This document shows positions 1 to 9,191 of a stretch of DNA of 64,000 bases, piece by piece. Origin of the DNA: Gemmatimonadales bacterium (GTDB taxonomy: Bacteria > Gemmatimonadota > Gemmatimonadetes > Longimicrobiales > Gaopeijiaceae). The DNA is taken from assembly GCA_007692665.1 (NCBI GenBank), contig REBP01000113.1:22572-86571 (forward strand), in the 5' to 3' direction. The translations under genes were made by a program, and so were the position numbers. Under the pieces are notes generated by a model. The model had not been told where the DNA came from. It saw only the letters and a program-made list of their open reading frames with translations, and ran no database searches. Numbering within the stretch: position 1 is the first letter of the stretch; each line of letters starts with the position of its first letter.

Positions 1-765
1 AAGAGCATCACGCCCTCCGAGCAGAAGCGGCTCGTCGAGGCCGCCCACTTCGAGCTCGGCAAGGTCGGGGTGATGGAGGTGCGGGAGCGCATGGTGCACG
101 AGTTCTTCAACCACATCGACCACGAGCTGGCCCGGAAGGTGGCCGAGGGGATCGGGGTGGATCCCCCCTCGAAGGACGAGGGCGTGGAGTCGCGATACAT
201 GGCGCCCGAAGTGAGCGTGGAGCACGAATCCCGGCCCGACCAGGTCGCGACCCGGAAGGTGGCGATCCTCGTGGCCGAGGGGTTCGACTACGACCAGGTT
301 GCGGAGGTGCGGGAGGCACTCGAGTCGAAGGGTGCCTGGCCCCAGGTCATCGCGAAGCGGGACGGGGCGCTCAAGGGCGCGGACGGTCGCGAGATCGAAG
401 TGGATGCCATGCACGTGACCACCGATCCGGTTCTCTGGGACGCGGTCTTCATTCCCGGCGGCCGGGAGAGCGTGGATGCGATGATGAAGCAGGGCGACGT
501 GCTGGGGTTCCTGGACTCGGCCTTTCGCCACTTCAAGCCCATCGGGGCCATGGGCGAAGGGATCGAGGTGCTGGCCGCCCGGAACTGGAGCGAGCTTGAA
601 CTTTCGGGAGAAGGTGGCCCCGTGCAATCGGACCGGGGCGTGGTCACGCTCCGGGATGCGAACGGGGAGAACGGGGACACGCGGGACGCGTTCGTATCCG
701 AGTTCGCCCGGGCCATCGGCGCCCACCGCCACTGGGAACGGGATGTGGACCATGTGCCGGGCTGA
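1..765 (+). CDS. katE: Large-subunit catalase, C-terminal part with DJ-1/PfpI-like domain (5'-truncated by window)
   Basis: Open from base 1; KSITPSEQKRLVEAAHFELGKVGVMEVRERMV...HIDHELARKVAEGIG typical of large catalase C-terminus, followed by KVAILVAEGFD...IPGG DJ-1/PfpI-like domain. Confidence 0.85.
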   Translation, partial: KSITPSEQKRLVEAAHFELGKVGVMEVRERMVHEFFNHIDHELARKVAEGIGVDPPSKDEGVESRYMAPEVSVEHESRPDQVATRKVAILVAEGFDYDQVAEVREALESKGAWPQVIAKRDGALKGADGREIEVDAMHVTTDPVLWDAVFIPGGRESVDAMMKQGDVLGFLDSAFRHFKPIGAMGEGIEVLAARNWSELELSGEGGPVQSDRGVVTLRDANGENGDTRDAFVSEFARAIGAHRHWERDVDHVPG

Positions 766-1201
766 CGAAGGCGGGGCCGCGGACAGCCGCCTGCTGCGCG
801 TGCTCGCGGGTGCAGCCGTCGCCCTCGTCCTCCTGGCGTGGTTCGGGTCCCTGGCAGCGGAGCCCGGGCTCCTCCGGGCCAACGTGCTGCGCGTGCTGGG
901 AGCCGTGGTCGGAGCGGGGATCGCGTGGGCCACCTACCAGCGGGGCCACGGCGCGCGTCGGGACGGCCTCCCCTGGCAGCGGTGTCTGGCCGCGGGGGTG
1001 GTGGGGTCCCTGGCCGTGACGGGAATCAGCATTCTCGCCCCCGCACTGGGCGGATTCAGCTTCGCCGGCTGGCTCGTGAGCGGCATCGCGGGGGGTGTCA
1101 CGGTGGTGCTTGCCGGGTATGCCCTCACCGGGGGAGCGGCCCGGTCCGGGACGACGAGGGGGGAGGGTCGGGAGGCCATGCTGGACGCCCGGCGGGATTG
1201 A
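752..1201 (+). CDS. Small integral membrane protein, unknown function
   Basis: Several hydrophobic segments; overlaps catalase stop; start 743 or 752 ambiguous. Confidence 0.55.
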   Translation: MCRADEGGAADSRLLRVLAGAAVALVLLAWFGSLAAEPGLLRANVLRVLGAVVGAGIAWATYQRGHGARRDGLPWQRCLAAGVVGSLAVTGISILAPALGGFSFAGWLVSGIAGGVTVVLAGYALTGGAARSGTTRGEGREAMLDARRD

Positions 1202-1207
1202 GGCCCG

Positions 1208-2683
1208 TCACGGGGCGAGGTCGTCGATGGGATCGGGCGTCACGGTGCCCGTCCCGCCGGCACGGATGACGACGTTCCGCGCCAGCGGGAACTGGTGCGA
1301 CCGGGTTTCGACGAAGTGCATGAGGTACCCGGCCGTGTTGGGGAACACGACGAGATCGCCCCGGGCCACGCCGAGCGGGAAGCGGAGTCGTCGACGACTC
1401 AGCAGATCCGACTCGGTGCAGTACGCCCCCATCAGGAAGCCCTCCACCGGGGGCGGGCGGCCGGAGGCGGGGTCGAGGAGCGGCACGAGAATCGGGTCCA
1501 CCGCGTGATCCGGCTTGGCCGTGGCGCATTGTGAACGGTTCATCGCCACCCCGATGGACCATGACCCGTCCCGGTGCTCCTTGCGGTGTTCCACCCGGGC
1601 CACGGTAAGCCCGCACCCGTCCAGGAGGGCGCGCCCCGGTTCGCATCTCAGCACGAGGCCCATGGATCCGAGGGCCTCGGCCAGCGTGCCCCTGCCCGAT
1701 CCGGCATCGGCGTCGAGGATCCCGGCCAGCCACTCCGGGGCCACCGGGTCCTGGTAGTACGGGTAGAGGCCCAGCTCTCCCACGACCCTGCCGCCGACGG
1801 CGAGGCGGCCGAGCCCGGCGTTGGCATGGGTGATGGGGGGGCGGCGTCCCAGCAGCGCTTCGTCGAGGGCGGTGCGGAAGGCCCTCCATTCCTCCGGATC
1901 ATCCAGGTACCGCATGGGAAAACCGCCGCCCATGTCGATGGAGGCGATGGCGTGTCCCCGGGCCCGAAGCTCGCCGGCGACGGACAGGGACCGCCGGAGT
2001 CCGGCGATCCGGTGGGACGCGAGGTACCCGTCCAGGTGGAAGTGGAGACCCTCCAGGCAGACCCCTCCCCCGGATCCCTCCGGGGAGGGGGCTCGCACCC
2101 TGTCCGCGAGGGCCGGCACGTCGTCCGGATGAATGCCGAACCTGGATTCGAGGTCCTCGCCGTCCACCCGGAACCCGGAGAGCCGGAAGATGATCGCTGC
2201 GGTCCTTCCCATTGCGGCGGCCACCGCGTCGACACGCTCCAGCTCGTCCGGATTGTCCACCACCACCGGCACCGAGCCCGCGACGCAGGTCCGGACCAGC
2301 TCCACGCTCTTCACGGCGGCCGTGGAGACGAGGCGTTCGGGCCGCATGCCCAGGGCGAGGGCCTGGGTGAGCTCGGCCTCGCTGGCCGTGTCGATCCCGA
2401 TGCCGAGGCGTCGGGCGCATTCCACGTAGGCCAGGGCCTTGCTGGCCTTCCGTGCGAAGAAGATCTCGAGCTCCACATTCCTCGCCCGGGCCACGCCGGC
2501 CAGGGCCTCGACGTTCCGCTGGAAGGGGTCCACGTGGTGAAGATTGAGGGGGGATCCGAACGCATCGACGAGTCCGGCGAGCCGCTCGGAGTCGGCGAGG
2601 AGCGATTCCTGCCAGGGCTCGAGGCGGGCCGTCAGGGGGGGGAGACCGTGGCAGAAAGCCCGCAATCCGGGACGGCGTGTCAT
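1208..2683 (-). CDS. PLP-dependent decarboxylase, alanine racemase-fold type (Y4yA/SbnH/DapDC-like)
   Basis: FFARKASKALAYVECARRLGIGIDTASEAEL..., HFHLDGY, CEPGRALLDGCG motifs of fold-III decarboxylases; 4-bp overlap with upstream gene. Confidence 0.8.
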   Translation of the reverse strand: MTRRPGLRAFCHGLPPLTARLEPWQESLLADSERLAGLVDAFGSPLNLHHVDPFQRNVEALAGVARARNVELEIFFARKASKALAYVECARRLGIGIDTASEAELTQALALGMRPERLVSTAAVKSVELVRTCVAGSVPVVVDNPDELERVDAVAAAMGRTAAIIFRLSGFRVDGEDLESRFGIHPDDVPALADRVRAPSPEGSGGGVCLEGLHFHLDGYLASHRIAGLRRSLSVAGELRARGHAIASIDMGGGFPMRYLDDPEEWRAFRTALDEALLGRRPPITHANAGLGRLAVGGRVVGELGLYPYYQDPVAPEWLAGILDADAGSGRGTLAEALGSMGLVLRCEPGRALLDGCGLTVARVEHRKEHRDGSWSIGVAMNRSQCATAKPDHAVDPILVPLLDPASGRPPPVEGFLMGAYCTESDLLSRRRLRFPLGVARGDLVVFPNTAGYLMHFVETRSHQFPLARNVVIRAGGTGTVTPDPIDDLAP

Positions 2684-4389
2684 CCGTTCGGGGCCCCCGC
2701 CGTCATGCGGCTTGACTCCGGCACGGCAACCGCCGACTCCCCGACAATGCGCTGCGCCCAGCGCCGGGTGTGGTCGTGGAGGTTGCGGTTCAGGGTGTCG
2801 TTCCCCAGGACCCACCCCTCGGTGGCCCGGCCCACGATGGAGAGCCCGGGGGTGGGCGCCCCGTCCCGGCCGATGCTCTCGGCGCTGGGCGAGACCATGA
2901 CGCCCTCCCAGCCCGCCGCGCGGCTCGCCTGACCTCGACGCACGAGCTTGAGCAGCACGGGAGTTGCCTCGTGAACGCCTGGAGGCGGAATCACCGCGTT
3001 CACCAGCACGTCGAGGACGTACGAGCTCGTCGCCCCGACCAGCACGAGACGGTCCTCCCGCGCCCGGATGCGGGGGGCGCGCACCGCGCCGAGATCCACG
3101 CGGCCCGCCGAGGCGAGTGCGACCATGCGTGCGAGGTTCGAGGCCGGGGGTCCGAAGGCGTAGCGCTCCATGGCACAGGCGAGGCGCGCGAAGGCGGCGG
3201 GAAAGGCCGCCGCCATGCCCCCTTCTCCGGCGCGACTCACCACCGCAGGGTATGCCTGCCGCCAGGCCTCGCCCCGGGCCCACCCCTCGTCGGGGGGGAG
3301 GAGCCCGGAGGCAACCAGAACCGATCGCTCCATGACGCGCAGGGGCCCGCTGGAAGGTGAGGAACCCACGCCTCCCATCCGAGGCGCCGGCCTCGAGACT
3401 CCGCCGCCCAGGGCGGCGACGGCGCGGAGGCCTGCGCGGTGAAGTCGCTGGAGGAGTGCCCCCGGCGTCAGTCCATCGGCCTCGAGAATCCCCCGCCGAA
3501 GAGGCTCCCACACGTCGGTGAGTTCGCTGGAGCGCTTCACCAGGGCCGCCCCCGGCTTGGCCAGGAGCGGGAGTCCGGATCGGGAGAACGGAACGACGGT
3601 GACTTCCCGCCCGCCCGGGCCCCGGTACCGGGGGATGCCGTCGCCCTGGTCCTCGAAGGTGCCCCCCCGCCCCTCGGTGAGGGCCAGCGCCGCATCGATG
3701 GCGGTGAGGGCGAAGCCGCGCATGCCCACGACGGCGCCATCCGGGACCGCATCCCGGGACAGCCGGTCCACCACCGGGTACACCGCGGCAATGCGCCGCG
3801 TCCCGGGGGCGTCGGGAAGTTCGCGGTTCCACGCGTCGAAGCCCCGGTTCGCGGACCAGGTACCATGCCCCGTCGCGACCATCACCTGGTGCACTCCGGC
3901 CAGGTCGAGGGAGGGATCGTCGTGCCGGATCGACCAGCCCGCTCCTGCAGGCTCGAGGTCCCGGACCACGCCCCGGACATGACGAAATTCAAGACCCGGG
4001 GGGAGCGCGGCCCGGAGCGACTCGAAGGCCTCCTCCAGGTAGCTCCCGAGCAGTCGCCGCGGAACGAAGGCATCGCCTGCGGCCCAGCCCGGGTGGTACC
4101 GTCCGAGCCATCCCACGAAGTCGAGCCGCTCGCCCGGCGGAACCAGGGTATTGTCGTCGGACCAGATGTTCACATGGCGCGCGCTGAAATTGAGCAGCAT
4201 GCCATCGGGCTGGTCCGGATCGTAGGGAGGGCCCGCCCCGGGATGGCTCCGGGGGTCGTGGGCAGTGACGAAGAGGGGGGGCCGGCCGGACCCGCGCCGC
4301 GAAACCTCGACGGCAAGTCGTTCGAGGCACCCGAACCCCCGCGGCCCGAAGCCGATGATGGCGACCCGGCAGGCGGACGTCTCGCTCAC
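2680..4389 (-). CDS. FAD/NAD(P)-binding protein (NAD_binding_9-like)
   Basis: N-terminal VAIIGFGPRGFGCLERL Rossmann motif and MLLNFSARHVNIWSDDN; GTG start overlaps upstream stop (GTGA). Confidence 0.75.
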   Translation of the reverse strand: MSETSACRVAIIGFGPRGFGCLERLAVEVSRRGSGRPPLFVTAHDPRSHPGAGPPYDPDQPDGMLLNFSARHVNIWSDDNTLVPPGERLDFVGWLGRYHPGWAAGDAFVPRRLLGSYLEEAFESLRAALPPGLEFRHVRGVVRDLEPAGAGWSIRHDDPSLDLAGVHQVMVATGHGTWSANRGFDAWNRELPDAPGTRRIAAVYPVVDRLSRDAVPDGAVVGMRGFALTAIDAALALTEGRGGTFEDQGDGIPRYRGPGGREVTVVPFSRSGLPLLAKPGAALVKRSSELTDVWEPLRRGILEADGLTPGALLQRLHRAGLRAVAALGGGVSRPAPRMGGVGSSPSSGPLRVMERSVLVASGLLPPDEGWARGEAWRQAYPAVVSRAGEGGMAAAFPAAFARLACAMERYAFGPPASNLARMVALASAGRVDLGAVRAPRIRAREDRLVLVGATSSYVLDVLVNAVIPPPGVHEATPVLLKLVRRGQASRAAGWEGVMVSPSAESIGRDGAPTPGLSIVGRATEGWVLGNDTLNRNLHDHTRRWAQRIVGESAVAVPESSRMTAGAPNG

Positions 4390-5453
4390 AGGCGACTCAC
4401 GGTCGTGTGTCCGACGAGCCGGGCCAGTCGTTCCGGGGGGCACCCGAGTACCTCCTCCACCCAGGCGTCGTCGAACACCGTGTCCAGGTAGCGATGCCCA
4501 CTGTCGGCCGCCACGGCCACGTACTGTCCGGGGGGGAGGCTCCGGTGACACGTCCGCACGGCCTGGAGGACGCCGCCGGCCGAGCCCCCCACCAGGAGCG
4601 CGTCGGTCCGGGCCAGGCGTCGGCATCCCACGACGCAGTCGAGGTCGGTGACCCGAAGGACCCGGGGAGAAGCTGCCGTTCCGCCCCACCTTCGTTTCGC
4701 CAGGGGCGGGACCCGTGCGGCTCCCATCCCCGGAATCCGGCGCTCGCCCGCCTCCCCTCCGAAGAGAATGCTCCCCACCGCATCCACCGCGGTGACGCGC
4801 GTGGGTCGGGCGTTGGCGGCGACGAAATCCAGGCATCCCCCCAGGGTGCCGGTGGTTCCGACGCCCACGAAGACCCCGTCCACCTGACCCTCCAGCGCTT
4901 CGTCGATTTCGGCCATGGTCCCCATGGCATGCGACACGGGATTGAGTGCGTTGGCGTACTGGTTCGGCCAGTACGCACCGTCGAGCGTGGTGACCAGGTG
5001 GGCGACCCGGTCGAGGCGCGCCGCGAGCGCGCTGGTTGCCGAGCCTTCGGGAACGCTCACCATGTCGATCTCGGCGCCCAGCGCCCGCATCGTCGCCAGC
5101 GTTCCGGGCTGGGCGCGGGCGTCCACGACGCAGATGAACCGCAGCCCGTACCAGGCACAGGCCTGGGCGAGCCCGATCCCCATGTTCCCCGACGACGACT
5201 CGACGACCACCGAGCCCCGGCGGAGGCGTCCCGACCGAACGGCTTCGGCAATCATCGCTGCCGCCGGCCGGTCCTTGGCGCTCCCCCCGGGGTTCGCCGC
5301 CTCGAGCTTCAGGAAGAGCCGGCAACCGCCCTGCGGGAGAAACCCCGTGAGTTCCACGAGGGGAGTGTTTCCCACGGTTTCCAGGACGTTCCCGTACCGG
5401 GTGGGGGCAGCCCGCAGCTCCGGGGCTCGGGCATGCAGGGAGATCGTTTTCAT
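4386..5453 (-). CDS. SbnA-like 2,3-diaminopropionate-type PLP synthase (cysteine synthase superfamily)
   Basis: VVESSSGNMGIGLA, VDARAQPGTLATMRALGAEIDMV, YWPNQYANALNPVSHAMGTMAEI, VTAVDAVGSILFGG, RRIPGMGAARVPP, VTDLDCVVGCRRLARTDALLVGGSAGGV. Confidence 0.85.
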   Translation of the reverse strand: MKTISLHARAPELRAAPTRYGNVLETVGNTPLVELTGFLPQGGCRLFLKLEAANPGGSAKDRPAAAMIAEAVRSGRLRRGSVVVESSSGNMGIGLAQACAWYGLRFICVVDARAQPGTLATMRALGAEIDMVSVPEGSATSALAARLDRVAHLVTTLDGAYWPNQYANALNPVSHAMGTMAEIDEALEGQVDGVFVGVGTTGTLGGCLDFVAANARPTRVTAVDAVGSILFGGEAGERRIPGMGAARVPPLAKRRWGGTAASPRVLRVTDLDCVVGCRRLARTDALLVGGSAGGVLQAVRTCHRSLPPGQYVAVAADSGHRYLDTVFDDAWVEEVLGCPPERLARLVGHTTVSRL

Positions 5454-5505
5454 CGGGATCCTCGGAGGGCATGGGGCGGATGACCGGCGTTCGGGACGTA
5501 CCTTC

Positions 5506-5521
5506 AGCAAGGAGGGGACCA
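5506..5521 (-). promoter_or_regulatory. Putative sigma-54 promoter for SbnA-like operon: TGGTCCCCTCCTTGCT
   Basis: GG-N10-GC with TTGC; -12 C is 54 nt from start codon 5453. Confidence 0.55.
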
Positions 5522-5545
5522 CCGCAACCGGGAGGCGCCTCCGGG

Positions 5546-5561
5546 CGGCATGGATGCTGCA
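5546..5561 (+). promoter_or_regulatory. Putative sigma-54 promoter for DUF892 gene: CGGCATGGATGCTGCA
   Basis: GG-N10-GC with CTGCA; -12 C is 50 nt from start 5610. Confidence 0.5.
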
Positions 5562-5609
5562 CTCCACGCCGGCACGATCTCCCCCGTCCCCTCAACCCGG
5601 AAACACACC

Positions 5610-6122
5610 ATGAAGCTGCAGACCCTTGAAGACCTGCTCGTCCACCAGATCCAGGACATTCTCAGCGCCGAACACCAGGTGAGTAAGGCCCTCCCGCGCA
5701 TGGCCGAGGCTGCGGGATCCGAAGAGCTCCGCCAGGCGTTCCAGGACCACCACCAGGAGACCGATACGCAGATCGAGCGGCTCCGGAAGGCCCTCGAACT
5801 GCTGGAGAAGCCCGTCTCCGCGAGCCACTGCGAGGCCGCGGAGGGGCTCATCACCGAGGCGGAGGAGTACCTCGACGGCGAGGGGAACCGCGACGTTCTC
5901 GACGCGGCGATCATCACCGCGGCACAGCGCTTCGAGCACTACGAGATCGCCGCCTACGGCTCCGCCATTTCCTTCGCCCGGAAGCTGAACCGGGAAGAGG
6001 TTGCCAGGCTCCTGGAGGAGTCCCTCGAGGAGGAGAAGGCTGCCGACGAAAAACTGAACTCCATCGCGGAGAACGGCGTGAATGACGCGGCCATGAAGGC
6101 GGGCAGCGACAAGTCCCGCTGA
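5610..6122 (+). CDS. DUF892 / YciE-YciF ferritin-like stress protein
   Basis: LEDLLVHQIQDILSAEHQVSKALPRMAEAAGSEELRQAFQDHHQET typical family signature. Confidence 0.9.
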   Translation: MKLQTLEDLLVHQIQDILSAEHQVSKALPRMAEAAGSEELRQAFQDHHQETDTQIERLRKALELLEKPVSASHCEAAEGLITEAEEYLDGEGNRDVLDAAIITAAQRFEHYEIAAYGSAISFARKLNREEVARLLEESLEEEKAADEKLNSIAENGVNDAAMKAGSDKSR

Positions 6123-6144
6123 ACCCGGGCACTTCTCGCCCGAC

Positions 6145-6182
6145 AGGACGCCCACCTCACCGGTCGGTGAGGTGGGGGTCCT
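6145..6182. terminator. Strong GC hairpin between convergent genes; possible bidirectional terminator
   Basis: AGGAC-G-CCCACCTCACCG-GT-CGGTGAGGTGGG-G-GTCCT; overlaps last codons of the MscS gene; no clear T-tract. Confidence 0.45.
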
Positions 6183-7215
6183 GTTCGATGCGGAAGCGTG
6201 GGAGGGCGTCCGGGTAGTGCTCCTTCAGGAAGGTGACAAGCCCTTCCCGCACATGGCACCGCAGGTCCCACGCCGACCCCGAATCGCGGCTGCTCACGAG
6301 CGCCCTCAACTCGAGCGTCGTCGGAAGGGCGTCGGTGACCACGACTTCGGCCACGCGCCCGTCCCATGCCGGGTGGCCCTCGACGAGCTCCCGGACCTGC
6401 GCCCGAATGGCGCCCAGGGGTGCATCGTAGTCCACATGAAGGAAGACCGTGCCGAGGATGTCGGCCGTCCGGCGCGTCCAGTTGGTGAAGGGTTTTTCGA
6501 GAAAGTAGATGATGGGGAGGACGAGGCGCCGCTCGTCCCAGATCCGGATGATGACGTAGGTCAGGGTGATCTCCTCGACCCGCCCCCACTCTCCCTCCAC
6601 CACCACGACATCATCCAGCCGGATGGGCTGTGTCACCGCGATCTGGAAACCGGCGAGGAGGTTTCCAAGGGCGCGCTGCGCCGCGAAGCCGATGATGATC
6701 CCCGCCACGCCCGCCGAGGCCAGGAGTCCACCGCCGAACTGACGGAAGCCGTCGAACTGGAGGAGGATTGACGCGGCGACGAGAACCAGGATCGCCACCG
6801 TCAGGGCCTGTCTCAGGATGCGGAACTGCGTGTGGAAACGCCGCGCCCGGAGGTTGTCCGCCATGTCCATCTGGACGGCGGCCAGGAGATGGTCCTCGAG
6901 GACCCGGACCAGGCGGATCAGCAGGAACCCGAGGGCGGCTAGCGACAGGATGACGAGGAATCGGCCCAGCCCGTCGGGGTGTCCGTCGGGAAAGGCACGC
7001 GGCGAGGCCAGCGACAGGGCCAGGTGCGCACCCAGCGTGATGAGAAAGAGCGCCGCCGGCGTGTCCGCGCGGAGCCGCAGGGACTCGACCAGCGCCGGGT
7101 GGTGCGGGCGGACCACGTAGCGGAGGACCAGGATGAGCACGCCGTAGAGAAGGAGCCCCGCCAGGGCTCCCACGGCCAGGATCAGCACGATTTCGGTGAG
7201 TTCATTCAGATTCAT
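6157..7215 (-). CDS. MscS-family mechanosensitive ion channel
   Basis: LLASAGVAGIIIGFAAQRALGNLLAGFQIAVTQPIRLDDVVVVEGEWGRVEEITLTYVIIRIWDERRLVLPI. Confidence 0.92.
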   Translation of the reverse strand: MNLNELTEIVLILAVGALAGLLLYGVLILVLRYVVRPHHPALVESLRLRADTPAALFLITLGAHLALSLASPRAFPDGHPDGLGRFLVILSLAALGFLLIRLVRVLEDHLLAAVQMDMADNLRARRFHTQFRILRQALTVAILVLVAASILLQFDGFRQFGGGLLASAGVAGIIIGFAAQRALGNLLAGFQIAVTQPIRLDDVVVVEGEWGRVEEITLTYVIIRIWDERRLVLPIIYFLEKPFTNWTRRTADILGTVFLHVDYDAPLGAIRAQVRELVEGHPAWDGRVAEVVVTDALPTTLELRALVSSRDSGSAWDLRCHVREGLVTFLKEHYPDALPRFRIEQDPHLTDR

Positions 7216-7260
7216 GAAACTGAACGACGGAGAATTTCATGGGCAGGGGAGGGCACGGCG

Positions 7261-7782
7261 TCAGCCTGACCCGGGTTCCCCCCCTCTCCCCTGGTCGCTG
7301 GAGGCGACGTCGCCGGCCTCCATCCGGGCCTTGAAGCGACGCAGCCCCTTGCCGATCTCCTCTTCGACGGCGGAGCGGGGCAACGGGACCCCGGGTTCGC
7401 CGACCTGGAGGAGCAGGTCGACGTGGGTCGCGTCTCCGTCCCGCCATGGCCGGGAGGTGAATTCCCCCCGGTGCGGGACCTCGACCCCCGGGGAAGTCGC
7501 CCAGCGAAGCAGGTCCGGCCGACGTTCCTCGGTGATGTCGGTCTCCCAGTCGACCTCCCGGAGCAGACCGGGATGGTCGAACGCCCGCCAGCCGTCGAAC
7601 ACCGCGTCCGGGTTCCGACGGATCGTGAACGAGGCGCGCGTCCGGAACGTCTCCGGGCGGTCCACGTCGAGACGGGCGGGTCCGAGGCGACGGGCCGTGA
7701 GCAGGAGGGCGGCAGAGGCGCCCGCCAGCACCCCGGCCCAGAGCAGGTAGTTGAAGGTGTTTCCGTCGTGATCGCGTCTCAT
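7261..7782 (-). CDS. SRPBCC-like (START-fold) protein with N-terminal TM segment
   Basis: ASFTIRRNPDAVFDGWRAFDHPG...WETDITEERRPDLLRWAT pattern of SRPBCC/coenzyme Q-binding proteins. Confidence 0.6.
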   Translation of the reverse strand: MRRDHDGNTFNYLLWAGVLAGASAALLLTARRLGPARLDVDRPETFRTRASFTIRRNPDAVFDGWRAFDHPGLLREVDWETDITEERRPDLLRWATSPGVEVPHRGEFTSRPWRDGDATHVDLLLQVGEPGVPLPRSAVEEEIGKGLRRFKARMEAGDVASSDQGRGGEPGSG

Positions 7783-7816
7783 TTCTGCCCTCCGGGGCGT
7801 GTAGGATATGCTCGAC

Positions 7817-7835
7817 TCTTGAAGCTTCTTCAAGA
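7817..7835. promoter_or_regulatory. 19-nt perfect palindrome TCTTGAAG-CTT-CTTCAAGA, candidate operator
   Basis: 8-bp inverted arms, located between divergent SRPBCC and P450 genes. Confidence 0.45.
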
Positions 7836-7855
7836 ATCGGGCCCCTGCCCGGGCC

Positions 7856-7871
7856 GGGCCTGAAGATTGCA
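7856..7871 (+). promoter_or_regulatory. Putative sigma-54 promoter for P450 gene: GGGCCTGAAGATTGCA
   Basis: GG-N10-GC with TTGCA; -12 C is 50 nt from ATG 7920. Confidence 0.55.
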
Positions 7872-7919
7872 TTGAGTGGTGCAGTGACTGCCGATCCGCT
7901 CCTCGCATCCGATTCCATC

Positions 7920-9191
7920 ATGTCCACTCCCCGAGAGAGATCGCTCGACGCGACAATCGCCCTTCGCCGCGAAGGGTACCCGTTCATTCTTCGCCGACGG
8001 AAGCGCCTCGGCTCCGATGTCTTCGAAACCCGGATCCTCCTCCAGCCCACCATGTGCGTGGGGGGCGAGGAAGCGGCGAAGCTCTTCTACCGGACGGAGT
8101 ACTTTCGTCGGGATGGCGCGTCCCCGTCGAGAGTCGAGAAGACCCTCTTCGGGGAGGGTGGAGTGCAGGGGCTCGACGGAGAGCGCCACCTCGCCCGGAA
8201 GGCGATGTTCATGAGCCTCATGGGAGAAGAAAGGCTGGCGGATCTGAACCGGCGGCTCCGACGGGAATGGGAATTCCGGGCGGAGGCATGGGCCCTCCGC
8301 GGACAGGTCGTTCTCCTGGACGAGGTCAGGCCGGCTCTCTGTCGGGCGATCTGTGCCTGGAGCGGTGTGCCCCTCCCCGAATCCGATCTGGTTCGCCGTA
8401 CCGAGGATCTTTCGGCGCTCATCGAGGCCGCCGGGGCGGTGGGTCCCCGTCACTGGAAGGGACGCCTCGCCCGCCGGCGATCCGAGCGCTGGATCGCGGA
8501 TCTCGTCCGCTCCGTCCGATCCGGAACGCTCGCACCCCCCGAAGGATCGCCACTGGAGGTGATCGCGCGGTACCGATCCCCGAAGGGCGAGGAACTGGAC
8601 GCCGACATTGCGGCCGTCGAGGTCCTCAACATCCTGCGCCCGACGGTGGCGGTGGCGTACTACCTGGTCTACGTCGCACTGGCCCTTCATGAGCATCCGG
8701 AGGAGCGGGTCCGGCTCGACGAGGAAGACGGACGGACCCGGGACGAGCGCATCGTGCACTTCGTACAGGAGGTTCGTCGATTCTACCCGTTCTTTCCGTT
8801 CGCTGCCGCCATCGTGCGGAAGGACTTCGAGTGGGAAGGCCACAGGTTTCCGGAGAACCGGCGGGTCCTGCTGGATCTCTACGGCACGAACCGGGACCCC
8901 TCCGTCTGGGAGGACCCGGACCGTTTTCATCCGCCTCGATTCCGTGACCGGGACCCGGGGCTCTACGCCCTCATCCCGCAGGGGGGCGGCGACCACGATT
9001 CGAACCACCGCTGTGCCGGCGAATTCATGACCGTCGAGATCATGAAGGGCTGGGTGGAGTTCCTCTCGTCGGGGGTGGACTACGATGTCTTCCCCCAGGA
9101 CCTGGAGATCGACCCCGCCGTGATGCCCGGTCGACCTGCGAGCGGATTCGTCATCGAGAATGTTCGACTACGAAGGGAGGTTTCCAGATGA
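7920..9191 (+). CDS. Cytochrome P450 peroxygenase, CYP152 family (BSbeta/YbdT-like fatty acid hydroxylase)
   Basis: TLFGEGGVQGLDGERHLARKAMF, GAVGPRHWKGRLARRR, FVQEVRRFYPFFPF, LIPQGGGDHDSNHRCAGE; start chosen downstream of putative promoter (ORF track start 7872). Confidence 0.9.
   Translation: MSTPRERSLDATIALRREGYPFILRRRKRLGSDVFETRILLQPTMCVGGEEAAKLFYRTEYFRRDGASPSRVEKTLFGEGGVQGLDGERHLARKAMFMSLMGEERLADLNRRLRREWEFRAEAWALRGQVVLLDEVRPALCRAICAWSGVPLPESDLVRRTEDLSALIEAAGAVGPRHWKGRLARRRSERWIADLVRSVRSGTLAPPEGSPLEVIARYRSPKGEELDADIAAVEVLNILRPTVAVAYYLVYVALALHEHPEERVRLDEEDGRTRDERIVHFVQEVRRFYPFFPFAAAIVRKDFEWEGHRFPENRRVLLDLYGTNRDPSVWEDPDRFHPPRFRDRDPGLYALIPQGGGDHDSNHRCAGEFMTVEIMKGWVEFLSSGVDYDVFPQDLEIDPAVMPGRPASGFVIENVRLRREVSR

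Noticed and set aside
7240-7256. GG-N10-GC (GGCTGACGCCGTGCC) upstream of MscS on minus strand
   Set aside because: -12 is GTGC rather than TTGC and it lies close to the 3' end of another gene; GG-N10-GC alone is frequent by chance at this GC content.
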